This document shows positions 8,311-16,561 of a stretch of DNA of 64,000 nucleotides, in pieces (within the stretch, counting starts at the first letter, position 1; each line of letters begins with the position of its first letter). The notes beneath the pieces are model-generated. The model did not search any database. It worked only from the letters and a program-made list of their open reading frames with translations, and was not told the origin of the DNA. The stretch is from Janthinobacterium sp. BJB426 (lineage in GTDB: Bacteria > Pseudomonadota > Gammaproteobacteria > Burkholderiales > Burkholderiaceae_D), in assembly GCF_002735705.1 (NCBI RefSeq), contig NZ_PDZL01000016.1, positions 1 to 64,000 of the forward strand, written 5' to 3'. Both the position numbers and the translations under genes were made by a program.

Positions 8311-9330
8311 ATGCAAAATACAAATACCAACTTAAACACTAAAATTTCTTCATTTATTGAAAAAGTAAGACTTATTATTCCATACAGCCTCCCAATAAAG
8401 CTAATTTTAAGTTCCCTATTGGGAATATTGGGTGGAGCGGGGCTTCTTGGCATTCTGAGCGATTATGCAACTTATTACTACGCATATGAGATGGGATTCC
8501 GAGCACCGTTTGAAAGTGTCCCATACCTAAAAGCCACGATTGCATTTTCAAGTTTATTCCTGCTATTATCTAGCGCATTGGTATTTTCAATTACAATTCT
8601 ACTACTTAAATCAATTCAAATTACTATCCTAAAACTTCCATACACCCCACAATTGCTATACAAACAGATATACAAAATTGGAGTCACGCCAGAATTAATA
8701 AAATCAAAAATCCCAAAATTTTACAACTACATAAAGTCAAATCAAACCCTAAATAACATATCTTTATTTTTTCAAGATAAAGATTTGAAAAAGTTCAATA
8801 AACTTCAAAGCGATTATGAAAAATTCCATAAAAGATCGGTCGCAATTAAACTAAGTATTTGCTTAGCAACTGGTTTATTCATGCTTGCAATTTCTTATGG
8901 GCTTATTTATTTCAATCCAAAAACAATGATGGGCGATGAAGAATTATTCATGACTATCGCATTCATATATGGCTTCACTTCCGGCTTTGTTCTCAACTTC
9001 CACAAAGCAAGGTGGCCAATTTCTTTCACCCTTACTATATTTTATTTTTCATTTTGCATATTCAATATATTTCAACCCAATCAATATGCAAAATTCCTCA
9101 GACTGTCCGGTTATGGCGGAGGAACGTTGGTTCAACTACAGTGTAAGGATGACCGCTTACATGATAAAATCTCAACCTCCTCGACAAGCTTGATGCTTCG
9201 AACTAATAACACATACATTTTATTTCTACAGAAAGACCGTGCGTTCTTAGAGATACCTTTAGAAGAAATAATATCGACATCCTATAGGATTGGCGGATCG
9301 AATAATTACAACTACTCACTACCAAAATAA
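8311..9330 (+). CDS. AT-rich multi-pass membrane protein, antisense accessory gene
   Basis: A 339-residue protein with about five membrane helices (residues 28-50, 74-99, 180-201, 211-229, 236-254). A Lys-rich cytoplasmic loop (about 100-178) joins helices 2 and 3, and a soluble C-terminal domain of about 80 residues follows. The gene and its flanks are strongly AT-rich in a GC-rich prophage, use A/T-ending codons, and lie opposite to the operon. No ribosome site is clear. This is the picture of an imported moron; membrane exclusion of other phages is a possible role, unproven. Confidence 0.72.
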   Translation: MQNTNTNLNTKISSFIEKVRLIIPYSLPIKLILSSLLGILGGAGLLGILSDYATYYYAYEMGFRAPFESVPYLKATIAFSSLFLLLSSALVFSITILLLKSIQITILKLPYTPQLLYKQIYKIGVTPELIKSKIPKFYNYIKSNQTLNNISLFFQDKDLKKFNKLQSDYEKFHKRSVAIKLSICLATGLFMLAISYGLIYFNPKTMMGDEELFMTIAFIYGFTSGFVLNFHKARWPISFTLTIFYFSFCIFNIFQPNQYAKFLRLSGYGGGTLVQLQCKDDRLHDKISTSSTSLMLRTNNTYILFLQKDRAFLEIPLEEIISTSYRIGGSNNYNYSLPK

Positions 9331-9403
9331 AGACCAAAGTAAAATATCTATTTATGAATACTACTTTCGCCAAATATAACCCTGTTTAAAATTTAAGCCC
9401 ACC

Positions 9404-9751
9404 TTAGAATTCCTCCAATTTCCAACCGCCGCCTGCCTTCTTCGGCAGCACCTGGACAGCGACGAAGCGTAGCGGGTACATGTCGGCCGCGATCTTGATC
9501 TTCGCGCGCGCGTCGTCCTGCCAGTGGCCTTTGACCTCGTGCGCTTCCAGCGCGCCGTCGACCAGCAGCACGGCGAAGTCAGGCGTGTAAAAAGTGTTGT
9601 CCGCCAGGCGGAATTTCAGGCCTTCGAACTTGTACCAGGCCACCTCGCCAGCTGCCTTGCGCAGCTCCAGCGTCTTCGCATACGCGGCTTCGGTCTTGTT
9701 CATGGCGCCGACCTTGAGGCGGCCCAACGCCTGCAAGCCACGGGCCATCAT
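9404..9751 (-). CDS. Phage PD-(D/E)XK nuclease-like protein (DUF1064-like)
   Basis: A 115-residue protein with a nuclease core: FYTPDFAVLLVDGALEAHE then VKG gives PD, E and ExK positions. It resembles DUF1064-type small phage nucleases, found where lambdoid phages carry a Holliday junction resolvase. The start overlaps the stop of the upstream gene (ATGA). Cleavage of branched DNA is inferred from family and position. Confidence 0.72.
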   Translation of the reverse strand: MMARGLQALGRLKVGAMNKTEAAYAKTLELRKAAGEVAWYKFEGLKFRLADNTFYTPDFAVLLVDGALEAHEVKGHWQDDARAKIKIAADMYPLRFVAVQVLPKKAGGGWKLEEF

Positions 9752-10107
9752 GCGCAGCCCACCAGCTCGGCGACGGCGCGCACCACGGCCGCACGTGCCG
9801 CAGCATCGGGCGTACTGAAGTCAGCCAGCAGCACGGGGAACTCCTCGTACATATCGTTCCGGTTGATGATAGCAACCACATCCCGTCCGCCATACGTCCA
9901 CTCCAAATCGACGCGGTACTCAACTACCAGCGGCCCGGCCGACGTCCAGTCGCCCAGCCAGTCCGGTACCAGCGCCTGGCCACGACTTTCGGCGGCGCCC
10001 GCCGGCGGCGTGCCGACCAGGGCGCCACCCACCTCGACAATGCTGGACCAACCCAGCAGCTCGGCCAGGCGCTTGTTTGCTGCGATTTCGTTTTCTTGAT
10101 TTTTCAT
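9748..10107 (-). CDS. Phage hypothetical protein (ABA-sandwich-like)
   Basis: A 119-residue protein with MKNQENEIAANKRLAELLGW at the start and STPDAAARAAVVRAVAELVG at the end. This N- and C-terminal pattern resembles the phage ABA-sandwich domain proteins. AAAAGG lies 7 bases before the ATG. It sits between the P-like replication gene and the nuclease, and is coupled to the latter. Confidence 0.62.
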   Translation of the reverse strand: MKNQENEIAANKRLAELLGWSSIVEVGGALVGTPPAGAAESRGQALVPDWLGDWTSAGPLVVEYRVDLEWTYGGRDVVAIINRNDMYEEFPVLLADFSTPDAAARAAVVRAVAELVGCA

Positions 10108-10143
10108 CTAAAGCCTTTTAAGCCGTTTTTTCTGATGGGTACG

Positions 10144-10959
10144 TCACTTCGTAGCGGCCATGGCCCTTGCGCAGTCCGGCGGTGCCTCTGGCAAATCCTG
10201 AGCGGCATTCGCGCTTGCCGGGCCGGGTGCATTTCTGCCGCCAGCCAGGTAAAGCTGCACGCGCTCGGCGGTCGACCGCATGAATTCTTCGTCCGCCAGG
10301 CGCTGCTGCTCGACACGCTCCACGCGCGCCGCCTCCTTTGCGGCCACGCCGTCAGCAATCATTTTTTTGATTGCAGCGAGTTGCTCGCGCGCGGCATCGT
10401 CCGGCGTCTGGTCCTGCTTGCCCTGCAGCAGGCCCGCCACAGCCGGCGCCGGCAGCAGCCCTGCCCTCACCGCATTGCCCAGCACCTCGACGTGGCGCGC
10501 CTTGTCCCAGCCCACGGATGCCAGCCACTCGGCCGGGCGCCGATCCAGGCGCGCCGCGGCGACGATGCGCTCGTACGCTTCCAGGAACGGCTTGCGCGCG
10601 CTGATGGCGCCGCTGGAGTCGAGCACGGGCCGGCAGATCCGGAACGCCTCGGCGATCTCGGTCGTCCAGACCACGCTGGCCATTTCGTCCTGGCTGATCA
10701 GTGCGATTGCCCATGCCTCCTCGGCGCCAGGACGGCCGTCCATGAGCTTGCAGCGCTTGGCGATGCCGGCCGGTACCGGCGCAAATTCGCCATTCTCGTC
10801 ACGGTAGGCCTGCATGGCAGCAGCCACCGTACGAAGCGGATACGGCTCAAGGTTGGCCATCCAGGCGCGGGCCATAGCAGGCTCTGGCAGTGGCTTACCG
10901 TAGGCGGCCAAGGTTTCGGCCAGCAGCTGCATGAAGCGAGGCGCGTCGGCGGCGTTCAT
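10144..10959 (-). CDS. Phage replication protein in the helicase-loader (P-like) position
   Basis: Start set at the ATG overlapping the upstream stop codon (ATGA). The 271-residue protein has a helical N-terminal domain with ANLEPYPLRTVAAAMQAYRD and FAPVPAGIAKRC, then RPGAEEAWAIAL and a long Ala/Arg/Gln-rich tail. This conserved phage protein follows the O-like gene in many Burkholderiales phages. A helicase-loading role is inferred from order and the N-terminal pattern. Confidence 0.65.
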   Translation of the reverse strand: MNAADAPRFMQLLAETLAAYGKPLPEPAMARAWMANLEPYPLRTVAAAMQAYRDENGEFAPVPAGIAKRCKLMDGRPGAEEAWAIALISQDEMASVVWTTEIAEAFRICRPVLDSSGAISARKPFLEAYERIVAAARLDRRPAEWLASVGWDKARHVEVLGNAVRAGLLPAPAVAGLLQGKQDQTPDDAAREQLAAIKKMIADGVAAKEAARVERVEQQRLADEEFMRSTAERVQLYLAGGRNAPGPASANAAQDLPEAPPDCARAMAATK

Positions 10960-11855
10960 GCTGGCACCGCATCGATGATGTCGCCGGCCGGAGCGGCAGT
11001 GCCCATCAGCTCGCGCATCACGCGGGCATTCGTCTGCTCGATCGACTCGTTGCCGGCGCTGGCGCGGGCCTGGCCAGCATCGTTGCGGATGAACCGGTCG
11101 ATGTGGTCGGCATCGCGCAGGATTAGGCCCAGGCCGTTGTACTTCGTTTGAGCGTCGTTCTGCCCCATGTTGTGCGGCGTTTTCGAGCAACCACGGATAG
11201 CCTTGCAGATGTCGGCCGGCGAATAGCCCTTGAGCGCCTTGGCGATAAACCGCTTGCGCTTGTCGTCCAGAACCGACTTGGGCGAGTCCATGACTTTTTG
11301 CCAGTAGGCGAAGATCGTTTTCACGGGGTCGAGCTGGTTTTGCTCGACAAGGGGGTTTTCCTGTTCTTGCTTCTGTTCCTGTTCCTGTTCCTGTTCCTGG
11401 TTTCGAAACGGTTGGGGTAACGGTTCCGGAACGGTTCCAAAATCATCCAGAATCTGGCGAGGGAAATGCTTCGAATGTATCCGGAGAGCCGCAGCCAGCA
11501 AGGGTTTCACGGTCGAGCGGTTTGGAATCTGCTCAAACAGGCGCCCGGCCGCAATGCCTTGATTCGGGTTTTCGATTGGGTTCCACTTCAAGTAGGCGTG
11601 CAAGACAACCCATTTAGAGGCGTTATCACGGGTTGCGAAACCCTTCTCTAACAGTTCCGCAAACCCTTTCTCAACCCTTTCCGGCGACCATTTCAGGTCC
11701 TCGGAAACGTATCCGATTGGCAAATGGAAGCAGCCCAGGATGTTTGAATGCGGACTCGTCAATAGGTAAAGAGCAAGCATGCGCCCGGTATCCGACATGC
11801 TGCTCGTGTCTTCGCTGGTCCAAAAAGTGGTTTGCACCTTGCCATAGTCACGCAT
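10956..11855 (-). CDS. Phage replication initiator-like protein (O-like)
   Basis: Start at the ATG 6 bases after AGGAGG (an in-frame GTG two codons earlier is less likely). The N-terminal domain (about 1-110, with DTGRMLALYLLTSPHSNILG) is winged-helix-like, as in phage replisome organisers. A Glu-Gln repeat linker follows, then a C-terminal helical domain with FAYWQKVMDSPKSVLDDKR and YNGLGLILRD. It fits lambda O in architecture and order, and the repeats in its linker DNA may be an origin. Confidence 0.72.
   Translation of the reverse strand: MRDYGKVQTTFWTSEDTSSMSDTGRMLALYLLTSPHSNILGCFHLPIGYVSEDLKWSPERVEKGFAELLEKGFATRDNASKWVVLHAYLKWNPIENPNQGIAAGRLFEQIPNRSTVKPLLAAALRIHSKHFPRQILDDFGTVPEPLPQPFRNQEQEQEQEQKQEQENPLVEQNQLDPVKTIFAYWQKVMDSPKSVLDDKRKRFIAKALKGYSPADICKAIRGCSKTPHNMGQNDAQTKYNGLGLILRDADHIDRFIRNDAGQARASAGNESIEQTNARVMRELMGTAAPAGDIIDAVPA
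11361..11438. repeat. CTGTTC hexamer tract and ACGGTT repeats inside the replication gene
   Basis: CTGTTC occurs at 11361, 11373, 11379, 11385 and 11391. Three ACGGTT repeats follow at 11408, 11420 and 11431, spaced 11-12 bases, and then an A-rich step. Repeats in the middle of an O-like gene are where lambdoid phages place their origin. The hexamers alone could be a simple codon repeat (Glu-Gln). Confidence 0.6.
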
Positions 11856-12258
11856 GGCCACCCTCCTGCGCGCGCGGCGCGCCGAACAGCGCAGCCACCA
11901 GAGGATCGCCCACGGCGCCCGCCTTGCGGATCCAGTACTTGCTGCGCCAGCGCGCCTTCATCGAGTCCCAACGGCCGTCTTGCTTGGCTTTGGCCTCGAA
12001 GCGCAGGCGCGTCTGGCGCTTGGTCAGGTGCTGCAGCGTGCACGGCGCGTCTGGCAGGTTGCCGACGGCGTACACGGCCATTGCCGCACCGGCACGTGGG
12101 TGCGGCTTCCAGTTGGCGATGTAAATCTTGCGCTCAGCGTGCAGCAGGCGTACCCAGCGCAGCACGGCAGCCTGGCTGACGCCTGACTTGGTGACAATAT
12201 CGGCTTTGGTGCCGGGCATGGCGCCCAGCACGAATTCACGGAAGTTAATGCGCGTCAT
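11848..12258 (-). CDS. Winged-helix phage protein (136 aa)
   Basis: The N-terminal 60 residues form a helix-turn-helix (TKADIVTKSGVSQAAVLRW) followed by a wing; the rest is basic, ending with KYWIRKAGAVGDPLVAALFG. The same layout, including the DxLVAAxFGA end, recurs in the gene at 17289-17678, so the two are likely paralogues. It sits just upstream of the replication initiator and overlaps it by 8 bases. Confidence 0.68.
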   Translation of the reverse strand: MTRINFREFVLGAMPGTKADIVTKSGVSQAAVLRWVRLLHAERKIYIANWKPHPRAGAAMAVYAVGNLPDAPCTLQHLTKRQTRLRFEAKAKQDGRWDSMKARWRSKYWIRKAGAVGDPLVAALFGAPRAQEGGHA

Positions 12259-12743
12259 GTGTGTTCCATATTTTGTTTTTGGTCGTTGGGGACTGCAGCG
12301 AGCAGGCCCATTGACCGTAAAATTTCATGTGTGATGCCGACAGCCGCGCGAAAGGCGGCCTCCAGGCCGGCCAGAGACAGATCAGCCGGGCGCGGGCGCC
12401 TGCCGTCGAGCACGTCGTGGCAGGCGCTGCAGCCGAACGCCGCAGCCGTGTCTGGCGCCTTCAGGCCCATGCCCTTCCCGTCACTTAAAAAGTTCGAATG
12501 GCAAAGCACGGTGGTGTCAGGGTCGAAGTTGCAGACCGCCAGGCGCAGCGTGCAGTCCTGTCCGCGCGCGGCGCGCCGGATTGGTGTCGAGCGCGGTCCT
12601 TTGGTCTTCAAGCCGGCCTTGCGCTTCGGCGCAGTGCGCTGGTGCGACTGCACGGAGAGCATGCCAGTGCTGGGCATGGGCGAGGTGCGCTTGAATGGCG
12701 TACGCGACAAGGGCTTGCCGGGCTTCATGGGTGAGCGTTTCAT
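12255..12743 (-). CDS. YbcO-like recombination nuclease (DUF1364)
   Basis: A 162-residue protein with a very basic, Pro/Ser-rich first 60 residues, then the DUF1364 core: RGQDCTLRLAVCNFDPDTTV, CHSN, DGKGMGLKAPD and FGCSACHDVLDG. The Cys and His residues fit the zinc/HNH-like fold described for E. coli prophage YbcO. GGTGG precedes the ATG. It overlaps the next gene by 4 bases. A role in phage recombination is from the family. Confidence 0.8.
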   Translation of the reverse strand: MKRSPMKPGKPLSRTPFKRTSPMPSTGMLSVQSHQRTAPKRKAGLKTKGPRSTPIRRAARGQDCTLRLAVCNFDPDTTVLCHSNFLSDGKGMGLKAPDTAAAFGCSACHDVLDGRRPRPADLSLAGLEAAFRAAVGITHEILRSMGLLAAVPNDQKQNMEHT

Positions 12744-12799
12744 TTTCCACCACCAATACTCGCCGTGTTACGATTCCGCCAACTTAAATTGGAGGATTG

Positions 12800-13462
12800 A
12801 TGGCTTGGCACAAACCGATTTGCATAATTGTCGCTGCGATAGCGGTGGCCACACTTGCTGGACTTTCGCTTGCTGTTTGGATTCCGTGGTGCAAAATGGG
12901 TGAAACCGGATGCTCCCTGGGAGTAGCCGAATGGGCCTATTGGATTGCCGCAATCGGAACCATTTGCACGTTGGCAGGAACTATCTGGATTGCTACCAGA
13001 GAATCTGCACGTAGAAAAGAAATGGAGATCTCCATGGCGAGCATTTCTGCGGCTCACATGCACGTCACGCTCATTCATGTCCACTCTGTTATTACAGGGG
13101 TCGAGAGCGCGCTCCGAGAACTCAAAGTGGTAAGCCAAAAGCTTACGGGGCCAGTAGAAGCTGGCGTAACTAACTTTCATTCGCTCGGAATGCGGCTCAA
13201 AGCTATTCCTACTTTTGATATTCAAGACCTTTTGCCGCTTGCACCACTGCCTGGCAAATGCGCCGCGAAAATTGCTATAGGCCAAGGATTTATTTCGGCC
13301 TGCATCAAAATACTTACTGAGCGGGAGGTTGAGGGCATGACTCCGGACGAAGTGAAAATATTTATTGAAGACAATTTGAATCTTATTGTCCAGGCCGACA
13401 AAAGTATCCAAGAAGCACGATTGATTGTATTTAAGTACACCGAACCAGCGATGAAGAGTTAG
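12800..13462 (+). CDS. Two-helix membrane protein, W..W family member 1 (antisense)
   Basis: A 220-residue protein with membrane helices at about 6-27 and 44-65. A short outer loop contains AEWAYWIAAIGTI, the counterpart of the WVQAxGSI core in the relatives at 14037, 16597 and 33400. The rest is a soluble helical domain facing the cytoplasm. GGAGG lies 4 bases before the ATG. It is encoded against the operon, head to head with the YbcO-like gene. It is the most divergent of the four. Its role is unknown. Confidence 0.75.
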   Translation: MAWHKPICIIVAAIAVATLAGLSLAVWIPWCKMGETGCSLGVAEWAYWIAAIGTICTLAGTIWIATRESARRKEMEISMASISAAHMHVTLIHVHSVITGVESALRELKVVSQKLTGPVEAGVTNFHSLGMRLKAIPTFDIQDLLPLAPLPGKCAAKIAIGQGFISACIKILTEREVEGMTPDEVKIFIEDNLNLIVQADKSIQEARLIVFKYTEPAMKS

Positions 13463-13573
13463 AACTGAGCTGCTGACGCTAATACCGGTTCTCTCAACAG
13501 CCGAAGTATCGGAACCTCTATCGATAGTGCATCCGATGACAACCGTCACAGGACTCGGGAGCGTGGCTGACAT
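13463..13573 (-). pseudogene. Start of an interrupted operon gene
   Basis: An ATG at 13573, with GGAGGATTGAGG upstream and only 2 bases after the stop of the 141-codon gene, opens a frame MSATLPSPVTVVIGCTIDRG and about 18 more residues before it runs antisense through the membrane gene. It looks like the 5' end of a coupled gene cut by the antisense cassette. A chance start cannot be excluded. Confidence 0.35.
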
Positions 13574-13575
13574 CC

Positions 13576-14001
13576 TCAATCCTCCATCGCGCGATTGATG
13601 CCAGCTGCATCGAGGCCAGCAGCCTTGCAACCCAGGCGGGTAGCGTGGAAGTAGGTCATTTCGTTGGCAGCACGGCCAGCCGTGGCCAGGCCGGCCACCA
13701 CCAAACGCTGCATTGCTTCGTACTGCTGGCCGCTGCCGGCGGCAAAGTAATTGCGCCAGCCCCACTTTGATTTCGGATATTGCTGCACGGCGCCGAGCAT
13801 GTGCTGCAGCTTGGCGAAGTCGCCGGGCATGATTGCGTCGAGCACGGCCGCCAGCGCGCAAGCGGCGCATTTGCCATGTTGGGCCAGCTGCTTGGCGGTG
13901 CTGGCCTTGCCGCAAGCGCAGACCTTGCGGATCAGCGAATAGGCGGGCGCGGCTTGGTTCGCCATGTGGTGACGGGTAATTTGGGCTGGATTGGCGATCA
14001 T
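13576..14001 (-). CDS. Phage hypothetical protein with Cys-pair motif (141 aa)
   Basis: Start at the ATG of MIANPAQITRHH, 8 bases after AAAGGA. A zinc-ribbon-like pattern CACGKASTAKQLAQHGKCAAC spans about residues 28-48. A region with WGWRNYFAAGSGQQYEAMQR and RAANEMTYFHATRLG follows; this part resembles a protein seen in other Burkholderiales phages. Function unknown. The leader is a 36-base sequence shared with the methyltransferase gene. Confidence 0.65.
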   Translation of the reverse strand: MIANPAQITRHHMANQAAPAYSLIRKVCACGKASTAKQLAQHGKCAACALAAVLDAIMPGDFAKLQHMLGAVQQYPKSKWGWRNYFAAGSGQQYEAMQRLVVAGLATAGRAANEMTYFHATRLGCKAAGLDAAGINRAMED

Positions 14002-14033
14002 GCTAATATTCCTTTCAAACAACTTTGATTGCT
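13998..14033. repeat. 36-bp cassette-boundary sequence, copy 1
   Basis: The 36 bases match 16558-16593 with two mismatches. They hold the start codon and ribosome site of the minus-strand gene (CATGCTAA, ATTCCTTTCAAA) and reach to the start region of the divergent plus-strand membrane gene. The first 12 (CATGCTAATATT) recur on the minus strand at 33410-33421. Confidence 0.85.
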
Positions 14034-14036
14034 TCT

Positions 14037-14633
14037 ATGAATAAGCGGGAGAAAATCTGCCTCATTGCTGCGATAGTTTTGCTGGTCGCTCTTATTTGGA
14101 TTGGTAGGCTCAATGGATTGAAAACCTCGGATTGGGCGAGCTGGGTGCAGGCAGTGGGATCCATCGTCGCAATTTTTGTAGCGCTTTGGATGGCTCAGGC
14201 GCAGCAACGAAAAGCGGCAGGAGATGCGGATGATCGAAGCGTTTATGAGCAACTGCAAAAGGCGGAAACACTCTGGACGCTTGCACATTGGGCAATAGGT
14301 GAAATGAAGCGTGCGCTTGATCACGCAGAGACAGACGGCGCCCATGGCACATCTACCTTCACCTCTGGCAGGCTTGACCATGAGCGTGAGATGCTGGAAA
14401 GGTTCGTAACCCCTTCCGATCCTGAGTCGGCCGCATTTTCCCTGAGAATTATTCACGCCCTCTGGGAGACACGACAAAATTTCGATTCGATGCGGGGCGG
14501 CGGTCTGCGTGACTACTTTATGCAAATCACGTTGGTGCATATTCAGGAATGCGAAAAACAGCTTACGCTGCTCACCCATCGCAAGGGTGTCTTGAAGGCA
14601 GACTGCGCCCAGCGAGGCCTCGTTGACGACTAA
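14037..14633 (+). CDS. Two-helix membrane protein, W..W family member 2 (antisense)
   Basis: A 198-residue protein. Helix 1 is about residues 7-24; the loop with SDWASWVQAVGSI leads into helix 2 (about 36-53); a basic QQRK stop-transfer follows and then a helical cytoplasmic domain. The start is uncertain: an in-frame TTG at 14025 is also possible and no ribosome site is clear. The stop is 2 bases from the stop of the methyltransferase gene. Related to the genes at 12800, 16597 and 33400. Confidence 0.75.
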   Translation: MNKREKICLIAAIVLLVALIWIGRLNGLKTSDWASWVQAVGSIVAIFVALWMAQAQQRKAAGDADDRSVYEQLQKAETLWTLAHWAIGEMKRALDHAETDGAHGTSTFTSGRLDHEREMLERFVTPSDPESAAFSLRIIHALWETRQNFDSMRGGGLRDYFMQITLVHIQECEKQLTLLTHRKGVLKADCAQRGLVDD

Positions 14634-14635
14634 AA

Positions 14636-16561
14636 TCACGCCACCCTCGCAATCTCGCGCTCATGCGCGAAGTTTGCGCGCATAACAGCATCAATGCGGC
14701 GGCCGAGCCAGGCCACGTTCGACACGGCCCAGCTGTTGCCGATGGCCTTGTAGCGCGGCCCGTCAGCTGCTGCGCGCGCAACCTGGTCGCGTGTCATCAC
14801 GCCGCCACGCATCAGGTATTTGATCCAGTCCCGGTCGAGCTTTTCGGGACGGATCGTGCGGCCGAACGGAATGAGTGTGTAGTCGTCAGGAAAATCCTGT
14901 AGACGCTCGCACTCGCGCGGCGTGAGTCGACGAACGGCCATTCCTTTAGCTAAATTCCACTGCTTGACTGTTTCCAATGTGCCGATCACATCTTGGCAAA
15001 CCGCCGGAGCCCGCTGGTATCCGCGCCCATCGTCGCCACGGAAGCGATTCTGGAAGGCGACAATCGGCTGCCCGCGCCCAGTTCCATCCTCGCTGGCATC
15101 GAAGCCTTCGGCCTTCAGAGTGTGAGTAATGTCGCCGGTGATGCAGACCGCCTGCGCTTGCGGGCTGGACGTGCCCAGAGCGCCAAAGACGCTGGTACTG
15201 CTCACGCAGTCCTGGCGCGCGTCGAAGGCGATAGCCGGCGGGCTGCCCGCGTTGGCATGACTGCCGGCGTGGTTTCCAGCGCGCAGCGTCGGTGACAGGT
15301 CGTAGCAGGCATCGCCACCGTAGTCCTTGCTGCTGAATGCGATGGGCGCCAGTGCCACGCCGTGTTGCGACCCGTTGTCCAGTGTGTACATCGGTGCGCC
15401 GGCGTCGCCGATCCCCAGGCCGTTTTGATCCTTGCCGCGGGTAGCGTTTTGGATGGGATATGCCACCTGCTGAACCAGGAACGTCTCGCTCTCAAAATCT
15501 AGGTGTGGCCCGGCATGCGCGCGGCAGGCGGTGGCAACGTGAATTTCACCTGCTTGGTTGTTGCCACCGAAAGCCATAGGGATAAGCATGCCGGCCTCGG
15601 CATCCTGCTGGGTCGCGCTGCCGGCGGCCTTGCCATTAGCCTGCAGAGTTCCAGCGATGAGCGTGTCCAGGCCATCGCCGCGCGGACGCTCAACGCTACG
15701 TGCCACCGGAGCGGCTACGGCAGCACCGAAAGCAAGGTCTTCCCCGTCGCCCTGTGGTGCTCCGCCAATATCCTCGGTACTGACTGGCTGCAACCCGAGG
15801 CCGCATTCGTCCTGCACTCCGCCACGGCGCGCAGCGCTCGCTCTAACTGTGCCGGCAATGTCTTGCGGCGATTCTCTGCTCGGCGGAGAATCCCGGCGCA
15901 CGCCGTCGAACTCAAAAAGTACCGCTCCGGGATCGAACCCTTCTCCAGCACTTGCGACAACGAACACACGACGGCGTCGTTGGGCCACTCCGAAATATTG
16001 GGCGTCGAGGGTCCGCCACGCGACTGTTCGCGCGGGGCCATACACACAACCAGCGTACGCCCATTTCCCCCCTGGCGGTTCGATTGGATCATCTTCACCG
16101 GCAAGGCCAGCAAGGAAGCAGCCGAAGGCATTATCTTTTGTGGAAAGGACTCCAGGGACGTTTTCCCAGAAGACAACGGCTGGAAGAAGTCCAGCTGCTG
16201 CGCGTCGTGCGTCAATTTCATCTGCAATCTCGCAAAAAACAAGGGAAAGGTTGCCGCGTTCGTCGTCGAGCGAATTGCGCAGGCCCGCAATCGAGAACGC
16301 TTGGCACGGCGTGCCGCCGCAAAACACGTCCGGCGCGGGCACAAAGCCGTCGCGAATCAGGGAGGCAACCTTGGTCATGTCGCCCAGGTTTGGTACGTCC
16401 GGATAGTGGTGCGCCAGCACGGCGCATGGGAATGGCTCGATCTCGGCCAGCCAGGCGGCGCGCCAGCCGAGCGACCCCCAGGCGACGCTGGCAGCCTCAA
16501 GACCGCTGCATACAGAACCGAAAGTAATAGGCATGGCCGTAGTGAAGGAATCACGCTTCAT
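14636..16561 (-). CDS. DNA (cytosine-5) methyltransferase
   Basis: A 641-residue C5 methyltransferase. Motif I is FGSVCSGLEAASVAW (14-28), the catalytic PCQ is at 85-87 (Cys86), ENV at 133-135, QRRRRVF at 194-200, then a very long variable target-recognition region, RRLTPRECERLQDFP, and a final GNS motif. Substrate is a cytosine in an unknown site. It probably protects phage DNA from host restriction. The start is the ATG after AAAGGAATC; a later in-frame ATG (MPITFGS) is possible. At 641 aa it is longer than most, mainly in the recognition region. Confidence 0.9.
   Translation of the reverse strand: MKRDSFTTAMPITFGSVCSGLEAASVAWGSLGWRAAWLAEIEPFPCAVLAHHYPDVPNLGDMTKVASLIRDGFVPAPDVFCGGTPCQAFSIAGLRNSLDDERGNLSLVFCEIADEIDARRAAAGLLPAVVFWENVPGVLSTKDNAFGCFLAGLAGEDDPIEPPGGKWAYAGCVYGPARTVAWRTLDAQYFGVAQRRRRVFVVASAGEGFDPGAVLFEFDGVRRDSPPSRESPQDIAGTVRASAARRGGVQDECGLGLQPVSTEDIGGAPQGDGEDLAFGAAVAAPVARSVERPRGDGLDTLIAGTLQANGKAAGSATQQDAEAGMLIPMAFGGNNQAGEIHVATACRAHAGPHLDFESETFLVQQVAYPIQNATRGKDQNGLGIGDAGAPMYTLDNGSQHGVALAPIAFSSKDYGGDACYDLSPTLRAGNHAGSHANAGSPPAIAFDARQDCVSSTSVFGALGTSSPQAQAVCITGDITHTLKAEGFDASEDGTGRGQPIVAFQNRFRGDDGRGYQRAPAVCQDVIGTLETVKQWNLAKGMAVRRLTPRECERLQDFPDDYTLIPFGRTIRPEKLDRDWIKYLMRGGVMTRDQVARAAADGPRYKAIGNSWAVSNVAWLGRRIDAVMRANFAHEREIARVA

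Noticed and set aside
11361..11402. CRISPR-like short tandem array
   Set aside because: Hexamer repeats without spacers, inside a coding gene. No CRISPR array or cas gene is present in the window.
12740..13915. 391-codon minus-strand frame across the first membrane gene
   Set aside because: Mostly antisense to a convincing plus-strand gene; only the first 37 codons are kept as a possible remnant.
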